64,000 nucleotides of DNA from Streptomyces yatensis (GCF_018069625.1 NZ_CP072941.1:6138001-6202000), one strand, 5' to 3'; counted from the first letter of the stretch, positions 1 through 11,063 are shown. The notes: generated from the sequence alone by a model not told the origin. Program-made: numbers and translations.

Positions 1-2095
<2,095 letters not shown>

Positions 2096-2195
2096 TCAGG
2101 TGCTCGCGTCCACTGTGTTGGTTCTGAAGCAACGAACCGTATTGAGCCCCCCTTTGTTGTTCCTTTGGGGTGTGGTTCCGGTTCAACTTCATAGT

Positions 2196-2315
2196 GTTTC
2201 GGTGGTCATAGCGTTAGGGAAACGCCCGGTTACATTTCGAACCCGGAAGCTAAGCCTTTCAGCGCCGATGGTACTGCAGGGGGGACCCTGTGGGAGAGTA
2301 GGACGCCGCCGAACA
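2196..2315 (+). rRNA. rrf: 5S ribosomal RNA
   Basis: 5S rRNA about 100 bases behind the 23S gene, the usual order of a bacterial rrn operon. It begins GTTTCGGTGGTCATAGCG, contains the loop C/helix region CGAACCCGGAAGCTAAG, and ends in a sequence complementary to its start (CGCCGCCGAAC). Its length of about 120 nt is normal. The exact ends are estimated to within a few bases. Confidence 0.96.
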
Positions 2316-2321
2316 ATTTTT

Positions 2322-2367
2322 AGCCTCGGTCCCGAGCACACATAGTGCTCGGGACCGAGGCTTTTTT
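2322..2367 (+). terminator. rrn operon terminator
   Basis: Perfect 18-bp inverted repeat (arms 2322-2339 and 2345-2362) with a 5-nt loop, ending in a run of six T. It is a textbook intrinsic terminator directly after 5S and ends the rrn transcript. Confidence 0.95.
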
Positions 2368-2615
2368 GCGTTCCCATTCGATCGGATGTTCCACCGGATC
2401 GAGTGAATAAGGCTCAGCGTCCTGGCGTGGCGCGGTGGATGGCACGCAGAGTTGTCTGTGAGGCCGGGGGCCGACAAGCCCGTTGACGACCGGTCAGCAG
2501 ACCGCAGGCGCGACGCCGAGCGGGCGGACGGGGGAGGTGAGGGCCTGTGAGAGTGACGACCTGTGCGGTGAAGGGGCGTCGGGTGACGTCCCCTTCGTGC
2601 CCGCCTGTGGTGCCG

Positions 2616-3884
2616 TCAGTTCCCGGATGTCGAGGCGACGGTCGGCTGGTCCTTGCCATGGCCTTGCGTGGGGTCGTCCGCCATTCCCGCGGCGCGGGCG
2701 AGCTCGAGGTCGAGCGCCTCGCGCCGGATGCGCTGGTCCATATAGAGAAGGGCCGTCACACCCGCGCTGATCGGGAAGGTGATGGTCGAGCTGAGCACTC
2801 CGCCGACACCGACCACGATCAGGAAGGTCCAGCTGACGGAGACGGATTCGCCGGAGAGCCAGTCCATGGCGTTGTCCCCGCCGATGACCATGGCGATCAG
2901 GCTGGTGGGGATCTCGACGATGGCACCGACGATGAAGACCAGGACGACGGCCAGCAGTTGGATGCCGAAGACGCGCCCCCACGCACCGCGCACCAGCTTG
3001 AAAGAGCGTCGCAGGGCCTTGATGATCCCCTGCTTCTCCAGCATCAGCGCGGGAGGGGCGAGGCTGAAGCGGACCCAGAGCCAGGCGGCGACGCCGGCCG
3101 CGGCGAACCCGCCCAGAGAGGCGAGTGCGGCGCCCTCGCTGTGCACGCCCGCGAAGGCCAGCAGCAGACCCGGCGTCATACCGGCCGCGATGACGGCCAC
3201 TGCGATGGTGGGGATCAGAAGGAGCAGCCCGCACAGCTGAAGGAGGTGCGGGCGGGCGCCGCCCCATGCCTCCTTGGCGGACACGGACCGGCCCAGCACC
3301 GCCTGGGCGGTGACCACGGTCAGCAGGGCGGTGGTGACGATCGTTCCGAGGACGCCGAGCAGCAGGGTGACTCCGCTGTCCCCGAGTGCGGCGCCGACGG
3401 CGCGCATCGCCTGGCTGACGGTGGCGTCCGGATCGTCGAGGACATTGCTCTCGTTGCCGCGGGCGTCGTTGAACCAGAGTCCCGTGGCGGCCGTGATCAG
3501 ACCTTGGGTGACGATCGAGACGATCAGCGAGATGCCGAGGACCGTGCGCCAGTGGGCGCGCATGATGGACACCGCGCCGTCCAGGATCTCGCTGACGGCC
3601 AGCGGCCGCAGCGGAATGACACCGGGGCGGGGAGCAGGCGGCTGACGCCGGCCGGCGCCCCACCCGCCGCCCGGCATGGGAGCGGGCGGCACCTGTGGTG
3701 GCGTGGGGCCTCTTCCCGACGCGGTCCAGCGGCCCGGCGGCGGCTGGCGACGGGCCCACTGGCCGCCCCAGGTGGGCTGCTCCGGGGCGGGCTGGTCGGC
3801 GGGCTCGTCCTGCTGCTGAGCGCCGTGGTCCGGTTCGTCGGAAGGGGACGATCCGGGCGGGGCCCAGCCCGGAGTGTCATTCAT
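2616..3884 (-). CDS. Proline-rich multi-pass membrane protein with a glycerophosphodiesterase-type membrane domain
   Basis: Predicted 422-residue membrane protein. The first ~120 residues are a cytoplasmic Pro/Gly/Gln-rich linker. The rest holds about six hydrophobic segments separated by short loops, beginning around the motif PGVIPLRPLAVSEILDGA. That motif and layout resemble proteins annotated in actinobacteria as carrying the membrane domain of glycerophosphoryl diester phosphodiesterase; no catalytic phosphodiesterase domain is present, so enzymatic activity should not be assumed. The start at 3884 was chosen because an ACGGAG ribosome binding site lies 7 nt upstream; a longer frame to 3980 has no such site. 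It is divergent from mtnA and faces the rrn terminator. Function unknown. Confidence 0.85.
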   Translation of the reverse strand: MNDTPGWAPPGSSPSDEPDHGAQQQDEPADQPAPEQPTWGGQWARRQPPPGRWTASGRGPTPPQVPPAPMPGGGWGAGRRQPPAPRPGVIPLRPLAVSEILDGAVSIMRAHWRTVLGISLIVSIVTQGLITAATGLWFNDARGNESNVLDDPDATVSQAMRAVGAALGDSGVTLLLGVLGTIVTTALLTVVTAQAVLGRSVSAKEAWGGARPHLLQLCGLLLLIPTIAVAVIAAGMTPGLLLAFAGVHSEGAALASLGGFAAAGVAAWLWVRFSLAPPALMLEKQGIIKALRRSFKLVRGAWGRVFGIQLLAVVLVFIVGAIVEIPTSLIAMVIGGDNAMDWLSGESVSVSWTFLIVVGVGGVLSSTITFPISAGVTALLYMDQRIRREALDLELARAAGMADDPTQGHGKDQPTVASTSGN

Positions 3885-4033
3885 CGTCGCTCCGTAGGTT
3901 GTTCGTTGACCGGCCGCGGCGTCCGCGGCGGCCGTATGCCAGCCATCGTGCCACGGCGTATTCCGCCTCGTACCGGTCACTGGGGGCGGTCCGGCACTTC
4001 AATAGTCGGTGGCGCACAGGGCAGACTGGGCGG

Positions 4034-5191
4034 ATGGCTGATCAGCGTCCGGTGTCCCCGGAAGCCCCCATACCTCCCACCGCCTTGGCGCTGCGCTGGG
4101 AGGAGCCCCCGGAGGGGCCCGTACTGGTACTTCTCGACCAGACCCGGCTGCCGGCCGAAGAGGTCGATCTGGTGTGCACCGATGTGCCGGCGCTGGTGGA
4201 GGCGATCCGCTCGCTCGCCGTGCGCGGCGCCCCGTTGCTCGGCCTCGCCGGGGCATACGGGATCGCGCTCGCCGCGGCCCGGGGTTTCGATGTGGACGAG
4301 GCCGCCGAATCGCTTGCCCATGCCCGTCCCACGGCCGTCAACCTCGGCTATGGCGTCCGCCGGGCCGTCGCCGCCTATCACGCGGCGATCCGGGACGACG
4401 CGGACGACGCTCAGGCCGCCGCGGCCGCCCTCGCCGAGGCCCGGGCCCTGCACCGGGAGGATGCCGAGGCCAGCGACCGCATGGCGGCCCATGGTCAAGC
4501 GCTCCTCGATGAGCTGTTGCCTGCCGGTGGTCATCGGATCCTCACGCACTGCAACACCGGCGCACTGGTCTCCGGGGGTGAGGGGACCGCCCTCGCCGTG
4601 GTCAAGGCGGTGCACCGGGCTGGGCAGCTGCGGCGGCTCTGGGTGGACGAGACCCGGCCCCTGCTCCAGGGGGCGCGGTTGACCGCGTACGAGGCGGCGC
4701 GTGCCGGTATGGCGTACACGCTGCTCGCCGACAACGCGGCGGGTTCGCTGTTCGCGGCCGGTGAGGTGGACGCGGTGTTGATCGGGGCGGACCGGATCGC
4801 CGCGGACGGCTCGGTGGCCAACAAGGTGGGCAGCTATCCGCTCGCGGTGCTGGCCCGCTACCACCATGTGCCCTTTGTGGTGGTAGCCCCGACCACCACG
4901 GTGGACCCGGCCACTCCCGACGGAGCCTCGATCGAGGTCGAGCAGCGCCCTGGACATGAGGTGACAGACATCACAATTCCTTACGCCCCCATCGCCGGGC
5001 ATGAGGCGGGCACCGGAGTGCCGGTCGCTCCGCTGGGGACACAGGCCCACAATCCGGCTTTCGACGTCACACCACCCGAGTTGGTGACGGCGATCGTGAC
5101 CGAGGACGGTGTGATCTCTCCGGTCACAGCGGACGGTATCGCCGAGCTGTGGGCCAGGTCACGATCGGGTAATGGGATGATGTCGATATGA
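4034..5191 (+). CDS. mtnA: S-methyl-5-thioribose-1-phosphate isomerase
   Basis: Enzyme of the methionine salvage pathway that converts 5-methylthioribose-1-phosphate to 5-methylthioribulose-1-phosphate, relative of eIF2B subunits. The 385-residue product has the family's usual length. It shows the substrate-loop motif AVRGAPLLGLAGAYG (residues 62-76), the catalytic cysteine in LTHCNTGAL (Cys173) and the catalytic aspartate in IGADRIAADGSVANK (Asp253). The start at 4034 gives the normal family N-terminus; the frame is open further upstream but only with low-complexity sequence. The stop overlaps the mtrA start by four bases (ATGA), so the two are translationally coupled although their functions are unrelated. 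No other salvage-pathway genes are adjacent. Confidence 0.95.
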   Translation: MADQRPVSPEAPIPPTALALRWEEPPEGPVLVLLDQTRLPAEEVDLVCTDVPALVEAIRSLAVRGAPLLGLAGAYGIALAAARGFDVDEAAESLAHARPTAVNLGYGVRRAVAAYHAAIRDDADDAQAAAAALAEARALHREDAEASDRMAAHGQALLDELLPAGGHRILTHCNTGALVSGGEGTALAVVKAVHRAGQLRRLWVDETRPLLQGARLTAYEAARAGMAYTLLADNAAGSLFAAGEVDAVLIGADRIAADGSVANKVGSYPLAVLARYHHVPFVVVAPTTTVDPATPDGASIEVEQRPGHEVTDITIPYAPIAGHEAGTGVPVAPLGTQAHNPAFDVTPPELVTAIVTEDGVISPVTADGIAELWARSRSGNGMMSI

Positions 5192-5865
5192 AGGGACGCG
5201 TCCTTGTCGTCGACGACGACACCGCACTGGCAGAGATGCTCGGCATCGTGCTGCGCGGCGAAGGCTTTGAACCGTCGTTCGTGTCGGACGGCGACAAGGC
5301 TCTTGCCGCCTTCCGCGAGACCAAGCCCGATCTGGTGCTGCTCGATCTGATGCTGCCCGGCCGGGACGGCATCGAGGTCTGCCGGCTGATCCGGGCCGAG
5401 TCTGGGGTGCCGATCGTCATGCTCACGGCCAAGAGCGACACGGTCGATGTGGTGGTCGGGCTCGAGTCCGGGGCGGATGACTACATCGTCAAGCCGTTCA
5501 AGCCGAAGGAGCTGGTGGCCCGGATCCGGGCGCGGCTGCGGCGTTCCGAGGAGCCGGCGCCGGAGCAGCTGGCCATAGGCGATCTGGTGATCGATGTGGC
5601 GGGGCATTCGGTGAAGCGGGACGGCCAGTCGATAGCGCTGACCCCGCTGGAGTTCGATCTTCTGGTGGCGCTGGCCCGTAAGCCGTGGCAGGTGTTCACC
5701 CGTGAGGTGCTGCTGGAGCAGGTCTGGGGCTATCGGCATGCCGCCGACACCCGGCTGGTGAATGTGCATGTGCAGCGGCTGCGGTCGAAGGTCGAGAAGG
5801 ACCCGGAGCGGCCGGAGATCGTGGTGACCGTGCGCGGTGTCGGCTACAAGGCCGGGCCAAGCTGA
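5188..5865 (+). CDS. mtrA: Two-component response regulator MtrA
   Basis: OmpR/PhoB-type response regulator of 225 residues, partner of MtrB in the actinobacterial MtrAB-LpqB system that links cell-wall status, division and, in Streptomyces, antibiotic production. The receiver domain (residues 4-115) has the acidic pair Asp10/Asp11, phospho-acceptor Asp53 in LVLLDLMLPGRDG, the switch threonine in VMLTAK and the lysine in YIVKPF. The C-terminal winged helix (about 130-225) ends in the standard RGVGYKAG. It begins inside the mtnA stop codon and is followed 1 nt later by mtrB, a tight operon in which all three signalling genes keep the order seen in other actinobacteria. Confidence 0.97.
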   Translation: MKGRVLVVDDDTALAEMLGIVLRGEGFEPSFVSDGDKALAAFRETKPDLVLLDLMLPGRDGIEVCRLIRAESGVPIVMLTAKSDTVDVVVGLESGADDYIVKPFKPKELVARIRARLRRSEEPAPEQLAIGDLVIDVAGHSVKRDGQSIALTPLEFDLLVALARKPWQVFTREVLLEQVWGYRHAADTRLVNVHVQRLRSKVEKDPERPEIVVTVRGVGYKAGPS

Positions 5866-5866
5866 G

Positions 5867-7903
5867 ATGACGGGTGGTACGGCGCCGCAGCCCGGAGGAC
5901 CGGGAGGCGGGGCTCCGGAGGGTGCCCGGATGGGGCGGCCCGATCCGGCGGGTGAGATACCGCTGCTGCGCAGGTTGTGGAGCGGTGGACATCTGCTGCC
6001 CGACGGGGCTTCCGGAGGGCCGGCCCATCCGGTGATCCGGCTGTTCGGACGGTGGGTGCGCCGTCCGCTGCTGCCCGCTGCCCGGCTGTGGCGGCGGAAC
6101 ATCCAGCTGCGGGTGGTCGCCACCACGCTGCTGATGTCGCTCGGTGTGGTGCTGCTGCTGGGCCTGGTGGTCATCGGGCAGGTGCGCAACGGATTGCTGG
6201 ACGCCAAGCGCCATGCGGCGCAGGGGCAGGCAGTCGGCGGGTTCGAGGTGGCCGAGCAGATGGCCGACCGCAAGAGCGACTCCCGTGGCCAGGACGGGCC
6301 GGGGGCCGGTCCCGAGGACTCCGGCGCCTGGCTGAACGCGCTGGTGGAGCAGCTCTCCAGCGGTGGCAAGGGCGCGTATTCGGTGGTGGCGCTCAGTTCC
6401 GACTCCGGTGAGACGCCCTATGTGGCCAGCCGGGGGCCGCGGGCTTCGGGCGATGTCCAGCCGGACAGCGTGCCCGCCGATCTGCGCCGTCGGGTGGACG
6501 AGGGCCGGACGGCGCCGTATGAGCGCTACGGAAAGATCGTGCACGCGGGCTCCGGCGACTCCGAGCCCGCGCTGATCATCGGCAAGCGTCTGGACGACAA
6601 CAACGGCGACGCCTACCAGCTCTACTACCTCTTCCCGTTCAGCCAGGAGGAGAAGTCGCTGAGCCTGGTCAAGGGCACCCTGGCCACGGCCGGGGTGTTC
6701 GTGGTGGTGCTGCTGGGGGCCATCGCCTGGGTGGTGGTCCGGCAGGTCGTGACGCCCGTAAGGATGGCGGCGGGGATCTCCGAGCGGCTGGCGGCCGGTC
6801 TGCTCCAGGAGAGGATGAAGGTCACCGGGGAGGACGACATCGCCCGCCTGGGGGAGTCGTTCAACAAGATGGCGCAGAACCTCCAGCTCAAGATCCAGCA
6901 GCTGGAGGAGCTCTCCCGGATGCAGCGTCGCTTCGTCTCCGATGTCTCTCATGAGCTGCGCACGCCGCTGACGACCGTAAGGATGGCGGCGGACGTCATT
7001 TACGAGGCGCGTGAGGACTTCGACCCGATCACCGCGCGCTCCGCCGAGCTGCTGTGGGGCCAGGTCGACCGCTTCGAGTCGCTGCTCAGCGATCTGCTGG
7101 AGATCAGCCGGTTCGACGCGGGAGCGGCCGCGCTGGAGGCCGAGCCGATCGATCTGCGCGATGTGGTGCACCGGGTGGTGGACGGGGCCGAGCCGCTCGC
7201 CGAGGCCAAGGGCACCCGGATCCTGGTGCGGGGCGCCGAGGCGCCGGTGATCGCGGAGGTGGACACCCGCCGTGTCGAGCGGGTGCTGCGCAATCTGGTG
7301 GTCAATGCCGTGGAGCACGGCGAGGGCCGCGATGTGGTCGTGCGGCTCGCGACGGCGGGCGGTGCGGTGGCCGTCGCGGTGCGGGACTACGGCGTCGGGC
7401 TCAAGCCCGGCGAGGCGACGCGGGTGTTCAACCGCTTCTGGCGGGCCGATCCGGCCCGTGCGCGCACCACCGGCGGCACCGGTCTCGGCCTGTCGATCGC
7501 GGTGGAGGACGCGCGACTGCACGGCGGCTGGCTGCAGGCGTGGGGTGAGCCCGGCGGCGGTTCGCAGTTCCGGCTGACGGTGCCGCGCACCGCGGGCGAT
7601 CTGCTGCGCGGCTCGCCGATCCCGCTGGAGCCCGAGGACTCCCGGCGCAACCGCCGTACGGATGACGCCGGGGACCCGCAGCCCCCGGCGGAGCGGCTGG
7701 CGGCGGTGCCCGCGCAGCCGCGGTCCGCGCTGCCCGCCGAAGCGGCGGCGCCGTCGGCCGACCCCACGGCCCTGCCGGGCAATGGGGCGCGGGTGGTGCG
7801 TGGCGCCCCGGAGACGCCGTCCGACGGGTCGCTGGGCGGCAGGGCGCCGGCCGCCCGGCCGACGACATCGAACGAAGGGGAGGGCCGCCCTCGTGGGCGC
7901 TGA
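5867..7903 (+). CDS. mtrB: Sensor histidine kinase MtrB
   Basis: Membrane sensor kinase of 678 residues that phosphorylates MtrA. Two transmembrane helices flank an extracellular sensor region; the first is near residue 85 and the second near residue 280, followed by a HAMP linker. The dimerization/phosphoacceptor motif SHELRTPL has its histidine near residue 362. The ATPase domain shows the N box NLVVNAVEHGEG, G1 DYGVGLK, the F box FNRFWRADPARA and G2 GGTGLGLSIA. A disordered Pro/Ala/Gly-rich tail of roughly 100 residues follows the kinase core. The ATG at 5867 is 1 nt after the mtrA stop. Its 3' end overlaps the lpqB start by 11 nt, so lpqB is coupled to it. Confidence 0.96.
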   Translation: MTGGTAPQPGGPGGGAPEGARMGRPDPAGEIPLLRRLWSGGHLLPDGASGGPAHPVIRLFGRWVRRPLLPAARLWRRNIQLRVVATTLLMSLGVVLLLGLVVIGQVRNGLLDAKRHAAQGQAVGGFEVAEQMADRKSDSRGQDGPGAGPEDSGAWLNALVEQLSSGGKGAYSVVALSSDSGETPYVASRGPRASGDVQPDSVPADLRRRVDEGRTAPYERYGKIVHAGSGDSEPALIIGKRLDDNNGDAYQLYYLFPFSQEEKSLSLVKGTLATAGVFVVVLLGAIAWVVVRQVVTPVRMAAGISERLAAGLLQERMKVTGEDDIARLGESFNKMAQNLQLKIQQLEELSRMQRRFVSDVSHELRTPLTTVRMAADVIYEAREDFDPITARSAELLWGQVDRFESLLSDLLEISRFDAGAAALEAEPIDLRDVVHRVVDGAEPLAEAKGTRILVRGAEAPVIAEVDTRRVERVLRNLVVNAVEHGEGRDVVVRLATAGGAVAVAVRDYGVGLKPGEATRVFNRFWRADPARARTTGGTGLGLSIAVEDARLHGGWLQAWGEPGGGSQFRLTVPRTAGDLLRGSPIPLEPEDSRRNRRTDDAGDPQPPAERLAAVPAQPRSALPAEAAAPSADPTALPGNGARVVRGAPETPSDGSLGGRAPAARPTTSNEGEGRPRGR

Positions 7904-9770
7904 CCGTGCCGACCGCCGCCGCTTCCGCCGCCGTGGGCGCCGCCCGGACGGCCGGGCCCTGAGCACGCCCGCGCTGCTGGCCTGTGGCGCCCTGCTGCTG
8001 TCCGGCTGTGCCTCGATGCCCGACAGCGGCGATGTGCGGCGGGTGGACTCCTCACCGCGCTCCGACGTCGATTCGCAGGTCCGGGTGTACGGGGTGAGCC
8101 CGGGCAAGGGTGAGCAGCCCGCGGAGCTGGTCTCCGGCTTCCTGGAGGCCACGACGAGCGACGAGGAGAACTTCGGCACCGCGAAGGAGTACCTGACCAA
8201 GAGCGCGGTGAAGCGGTGGCAGCCGTTCGCGGCCACCACCGTGCTGGAGCAGGCTCCGGATGTGCGGGTGGAGACGGACCCGGGGGACCGGGACGGCAGC
8301 GGTAAGACGGTCGTGCTGTCGGGCAAGCGGATCGCCGTCGTGGACGAGACGCACGCCTACAAGCCCGATGAGCAGCCGTACGAGGAGCGCATCCATCTCA
8401 CGCTGAGCGGTTCGGAGTGGCGGATCGACGGGCCGCCGCGGGGGCTGATCCTCGGTGAGTCGGACTTCCAGCGCATCTACCGCTCGGTCAACAAGTACTA
8501 CTTCGCCGATCTGGGTCCGGACGCCGAGGAGTCGACGGCCGGGGACAACGTGCTGGTGGCCGATCCGGTCTATGTGCGGCGCCGTATCGATCCGGTGACC
8601 GCGACCGTCAAGGCGCTGCTGGGCGGTCCGACGGAGTGGCTGGAGCCGGTGGTCAGCAGTTCCTTCCCGCGCGGTTCGGCGCTCGGCCGCCGGGACGAGC
8701 GGCTGTCGCTGGACGACTCGAACACGCTGAAGGTCCGGCTGAGTGACCGGGCGGCGCAGGTCAGCGCGGCGCGGTGTGCCCGGATGGCGGCGCAGACGCT
8801 GTTCACGGTCCAGGATCTGGGCGAGGGCTCGTCCGAGGTCAGCGGGGTGCGGCTGGAGCGGCAGAACGGTTCGGAGCTGTGTGCCCTCTCCAGCGACGGG
8901 GCGCGTGCCTACGCCCCGGACGGGGTCGAGGGCCATCCGCGCCACCAGTACTTCGTGGACTCCGATCATCGGATGGTCCGGCTGTCCGACGACGAGGATC
9001 AGCCACAGCCGGTTCCGGGGCCGTTCGGCTCCGATGGCGCGGGTCTGGGCACGGTGGCGGTCTCCCGCGACGAGCGGGACGCGGCGGGGGTCACCGCCGA
9101 CGGTCAGGCGCTGTACGTCAGCCAGATGGCCCCGGGCGCCGAGCGCGGCAAGGTGCGGCTGCGCAGCCAGGGCGGCAGCGTGGAGCACGGTCTGACGGCG
9201 CCGAGCTGGGACGGGCTGGGCGGTCTGTGGGTGGCCGACCGCAATCCGCAGCGGCCGAGGCTGCTGCGGCTGCGGGGCGGCACCGGAGCGGCGGACGAGG
9301 TGGCGCTGCCGCGGCTGGACGGCGGCCGGATCACGGCGCTGCGGGTCTCCGCGGACGGATCCAGGATCGCGATGCTGGTCAAGCGGTCCGGCCACACCAC
9401 GCTGCGGCTCGGCCGGATCGAGCGGCGGGGCACCGAGGCGGCCCCGAAGCTGTCGGTGGGGGCGCTGCGGGCGGTCGCGCCGAAGCTGGAGGACGTGGAC
9501 ACCTTCTCCTGGGCGGGCGACAGCCGGCTGGTGGTCGCGGGCCGGGAATCGGACGGGGTGCAGCAGCTGCAGTACGTGGAGACGGACGGCTCGCCGGCGA
9601 ACATCCCGGAGGTGCCGGGTCCGAACGGCGTGCAGTCGATCGGTGCCTCGGAGGACCAGACCCGGCCGCTGATCGCCGAGACCAGGGAGAACGGCATCGT
9701 GCGGCTGCTGCCGAACACCGACTGGAAGACCGTGGACCAGGACGGTTCGGCTCCGGTCTACCCCGGCTAG
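7893..9770 (+). CDS. lpqB: Lipoprotein LpqB, accessory protein of MtrAB
   Basis: Exported lipoprotein of 625 residues that in actinobacteria interacts with the MtrB extracytoplasmic domain. The N-terminus is arginine-rich, then a hydrophobic stretch ends in the lipobox LLSGCA (lipidated Cys39). A GerMN-like domain follows (ITLTLSG-type segment, about residues 110-270) and then a beta-propeller-like C-terminal domain with recurring LWVADR and ITALRVSADGSRIAML motifs. The GTG start at 7893 is preferred because it places the basic n-region and lipobox correctly and sits inside the mtrB 3' end, giving coupled translation. A perfect 16-bp palindrome (9761-9776) overlaps the stop codon. Confidence 0.95.
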   Translation: MGADRADRRRFRRRGRRPDGRALSTPALLACGALLLSGCASMPDSGDVRRVDSSPRSDVDSQVRVYGVSPGKGEQPAELVSGFLEATTSDEENFGTAKEYLTKSAVKRWQPFAATTVLEQAPDVRVETDPGDRDGSGKTVVLSGKRIAVVDETHAYKPDEQPYEERIHLTLSGSEWRIDGPPRGLILGESDFQRIYRSVNKYYFADLGPDAEESTAGDNVLVADPVYVRRRIDPVTATVKALLGGPTEWLEPVVSSSFPRGSALGRRDERLSLDDSNTLKVRLSDRAAQVSAARCARMAAQTLFTVQDLGEGSSEVSGVRLERQNGSELCALSSDGARAYAPDGVEGHPRHQYFVDSDHRMVRLSDDEDQPQPVPGPFGSDGAGLGTVAVSRDERDAAGVTADGQALYVSQMAPGAERGKVRLRSQGGSVEHGLTAPSWDGLGGLWVADRNPQRPRLLRLRGGTGAADEVALPRLDGGRITALRVSADGSRIAMLVKRSGHTTLRLGRIERRGTEAAPKLSVGALRAVAPKLEDVDTFSWAGDSRLVVAGRESDGVQQLQYVETDGSPANIPEVPGPNGVQSIGASEDQTRPLIAETRENGIVRLLPNTDWKTVDQDGSAPVYPG

Positions 9771-9822
9771 CCGGGGCCGCGGCGGCAGCTTCTGGGCGAG
9801 GACACCGGTCGGGGTGGCGCGG

Positions 9823-9849
9823 TTGTCCACATGTGCGCGGTTGTCCACA
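9823..9849 (+). promoter_or_regulatory. Two tandem perfect DnaA boxes upstream of the comF-like gene
   Basis: TTGTCCACA occurs twice in the same orientation (9823-9831 and 9841-9849), 18 bp start to start. Each lies within a 15-bp direct repeat, and the pair is flanked by two copies of GGGGTGGCGC (9811-9820, 9851-9860). TTGTCCACA is the preferred Streptomyces DnaA box. I see no other perfect copy in the window. Confidence 0.6.
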
Positions 9850-9890
9850 AGGGGTGGCGCGCGGGCTTGGCCGCCGGGACAGTGGTGTTC

Positions 9891-10748
9891 ATGCGGGGCT
9901 GGTGGCAGGAGATCGCCGATCTGGTGCTGCCGGGCGACTGTGCCGGATGCGGTCGGCCGGGCGGCGCGTTGTGTGAGCGTTGTCGTGGGGCGCTGCGCGG
10001 GTCCGGGGCGCGCCGGGTGGAGCCGAGCCCGGTGCCGCCGGGGCTGCCGGTGGTCCATGCGGCGGTGGACTACGTGGACGAGGCGCGGGCGGTGCTGCTC
10101 GCGCACAAGGAGCGCGGAGCGCTCCGGCTGGCGCGGCCGCTGGGCGAGGCGCTGGCGGGGGCGGTGCGGGCGGCCTGTCCCGGGCCGGGGCCTGGCCCAC
10201 TGCCCGGCTCAGAGCCCGGCCCACGGCCCGGTGCGGGGTCCCCAAGGCGGCCGGGCGCGGGATCGGACCGGGTATCCGGGGCGAGACCGGGTACTGGATC
10301 GGGAGCGTGTGCCGGGGCGAGACCCGGGTACGGATCCGGGGCGAGACCCGGCGGCGGTCCGCTGCTGCTGGTGCCGGTGCCATCGGCCCGGCGTGCGGTG
10401 GGCGCCCGGGGGCATGACCCGGCCCGGCGGATCGCGCTCGCCGCGGCGGGTGTGCTGCGCGGTGGTGGGTGTCCGGCGCGGGTCCCGGCGGTGCTGCGCC
10501 AGCGGCGCCGGGTGAGCGACCAGTCGAGGCTGGACGCTCGGCAGCGGCGGGCGAATGTGACGGGGGCGCTGGGAGCGGTCCCCGGCAGCGGCCGGCTGCT
10601 GGCGGCAGGTCCGGTCGTCCTGGTGGACGACCTGATGACGACGGGGGCCTCGCTCGCGGAGGCGGCGCGGGCGGTGACGGCGGCCGGTGGGCTGGTCATC
10701 GGCGCGGCCGTGGTGGCCGCACCCCTGACGCGTATCAACCGGAACTGA
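9891..10748 (+). CDS. ComF family phosphoribosyltransferase-like protein
   Basis: ComF-type protein of 285 residues: an N-terminal four-cysteine zinc finger (CAGC and CERC, residues ~18-38) followed by a type I phosphoribosyltransferase fold. The PRPP-binding loop VVLVDDLMTTGAS lies near residue 245. ComF is needed for natural transformation in Bacillus and Haemophilus; its role in Streptomyces is unknown. The core is interrupted by a ~65-residue Gly/Pro/Arg-rich insertion (about residues 100-165) built from in-frame tandem repeats and absent from typical ComF proteins. Starts at 9831 (inside a DnaA box) or 9891 are possible; 9891 gives the normal N-terminus MRGWWQEIADLVLPGDC. It is the only gene between lpqB and hpf. 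Confidence 0.88.
   Translation: MRGWWQEIADLVLPGDCAGCGRPGGALCERCRGALRGSGARRVEPSPVPPGLPVVHAAVDYVDEARAVLLAHKERGALRLARPLGEALAGAVRAACPGPGPGPLPGSEPGPRPGAGSPRRPGAGSDRVSGARPGTGSGACAGARPGYGSGARPGGGPLLLVPVPSARRAVGARGHDPARRIALAAAGVLRGGGCPARVPAVLRQRRRVSDQSRLDARQRRANVTGALGAVPGSGRLLAAGPVVLVDDLMTTGASLAEAARAVTAAGGLVIGAAVVAAPLTRINRN
10276..10351 (+). repeat. In-frame tandem repeat inside the comF-like gene
   Basis: Three copies of CCGGGGCGAGACC start at 10276, 10312 and 10336. The spacings of 36 and 24 bp are multiples of 12, so the reading frame is kept. They encode a Gly/Ala/Arg/Pro linker. Confidence 0.7.
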
Positions 10749-10854
10749 ATACGAAGCCGCATCGTTGCAGGTGGTAAGCGCGGCAAAGCACCTGATCGGA
10801 GGTACGTGCCGGTAGGGGGTGCCGACTTCCGACCGGTCGAGCTATGTTCGGTTG

Positions 10855-11063
10855 TGAGGAAAGGCGGGTGCTATGACTCGCTCATCCGCTTGGCGTGTTT
10901 TGCCTGCATTCTGGTGAGGCTTGGAACAAACGGGGTTGAGATCCTCTCCGTGGGAAGGAGGAGCTGAAAGCGCCAAGCCGATGGCTCCGGAGGACGCCGG
11001 AGCCAAGTGCACAAGGGATGACGCTCCGATACTGACTGGAGCTACCCGGGAACGGAGTTCTGC
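10855..11063 (+). promoter_or_regulatory. Structured 5' leader of hpf
   Basis: About 200 nt without a plausible gene between the comF-like gene and hpf. A TATGTT hexamer at 10843-10848 is a possible -10 element. Downstream are nested complementary segments: GGCTTGG (10918-10924) with CCAAGCC (10973-10979), a GC-rich hairpin GGCTCCGG/CCGGAGCC (10983-10990 and 10997-11004), and GCTCC/GGAGC just before the ribosome binding site ACGGAG (11052-11057). This looks like a cis-regulatory RNA. The named candidate is the raiA-type RNA reported upstream of hibernation factor genes, but I could not test that. Confidence 0.5.

Noticed and set aside
2368..2615. Possible gene between the rrn terminator and the membrane protein gene
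   Set aside because: Frames here are short and shadow-like, with no ribosome binding site or recognisable motif.
10855..11063. hpf leader considered as a ydaO-type (cyclic di-AMP) riboswitch
   Set aside because: The conserved ydaO core that I can recall is not visible, and that class is linked to cell-wall hydrolase and osmolyte genes rather than hpf.
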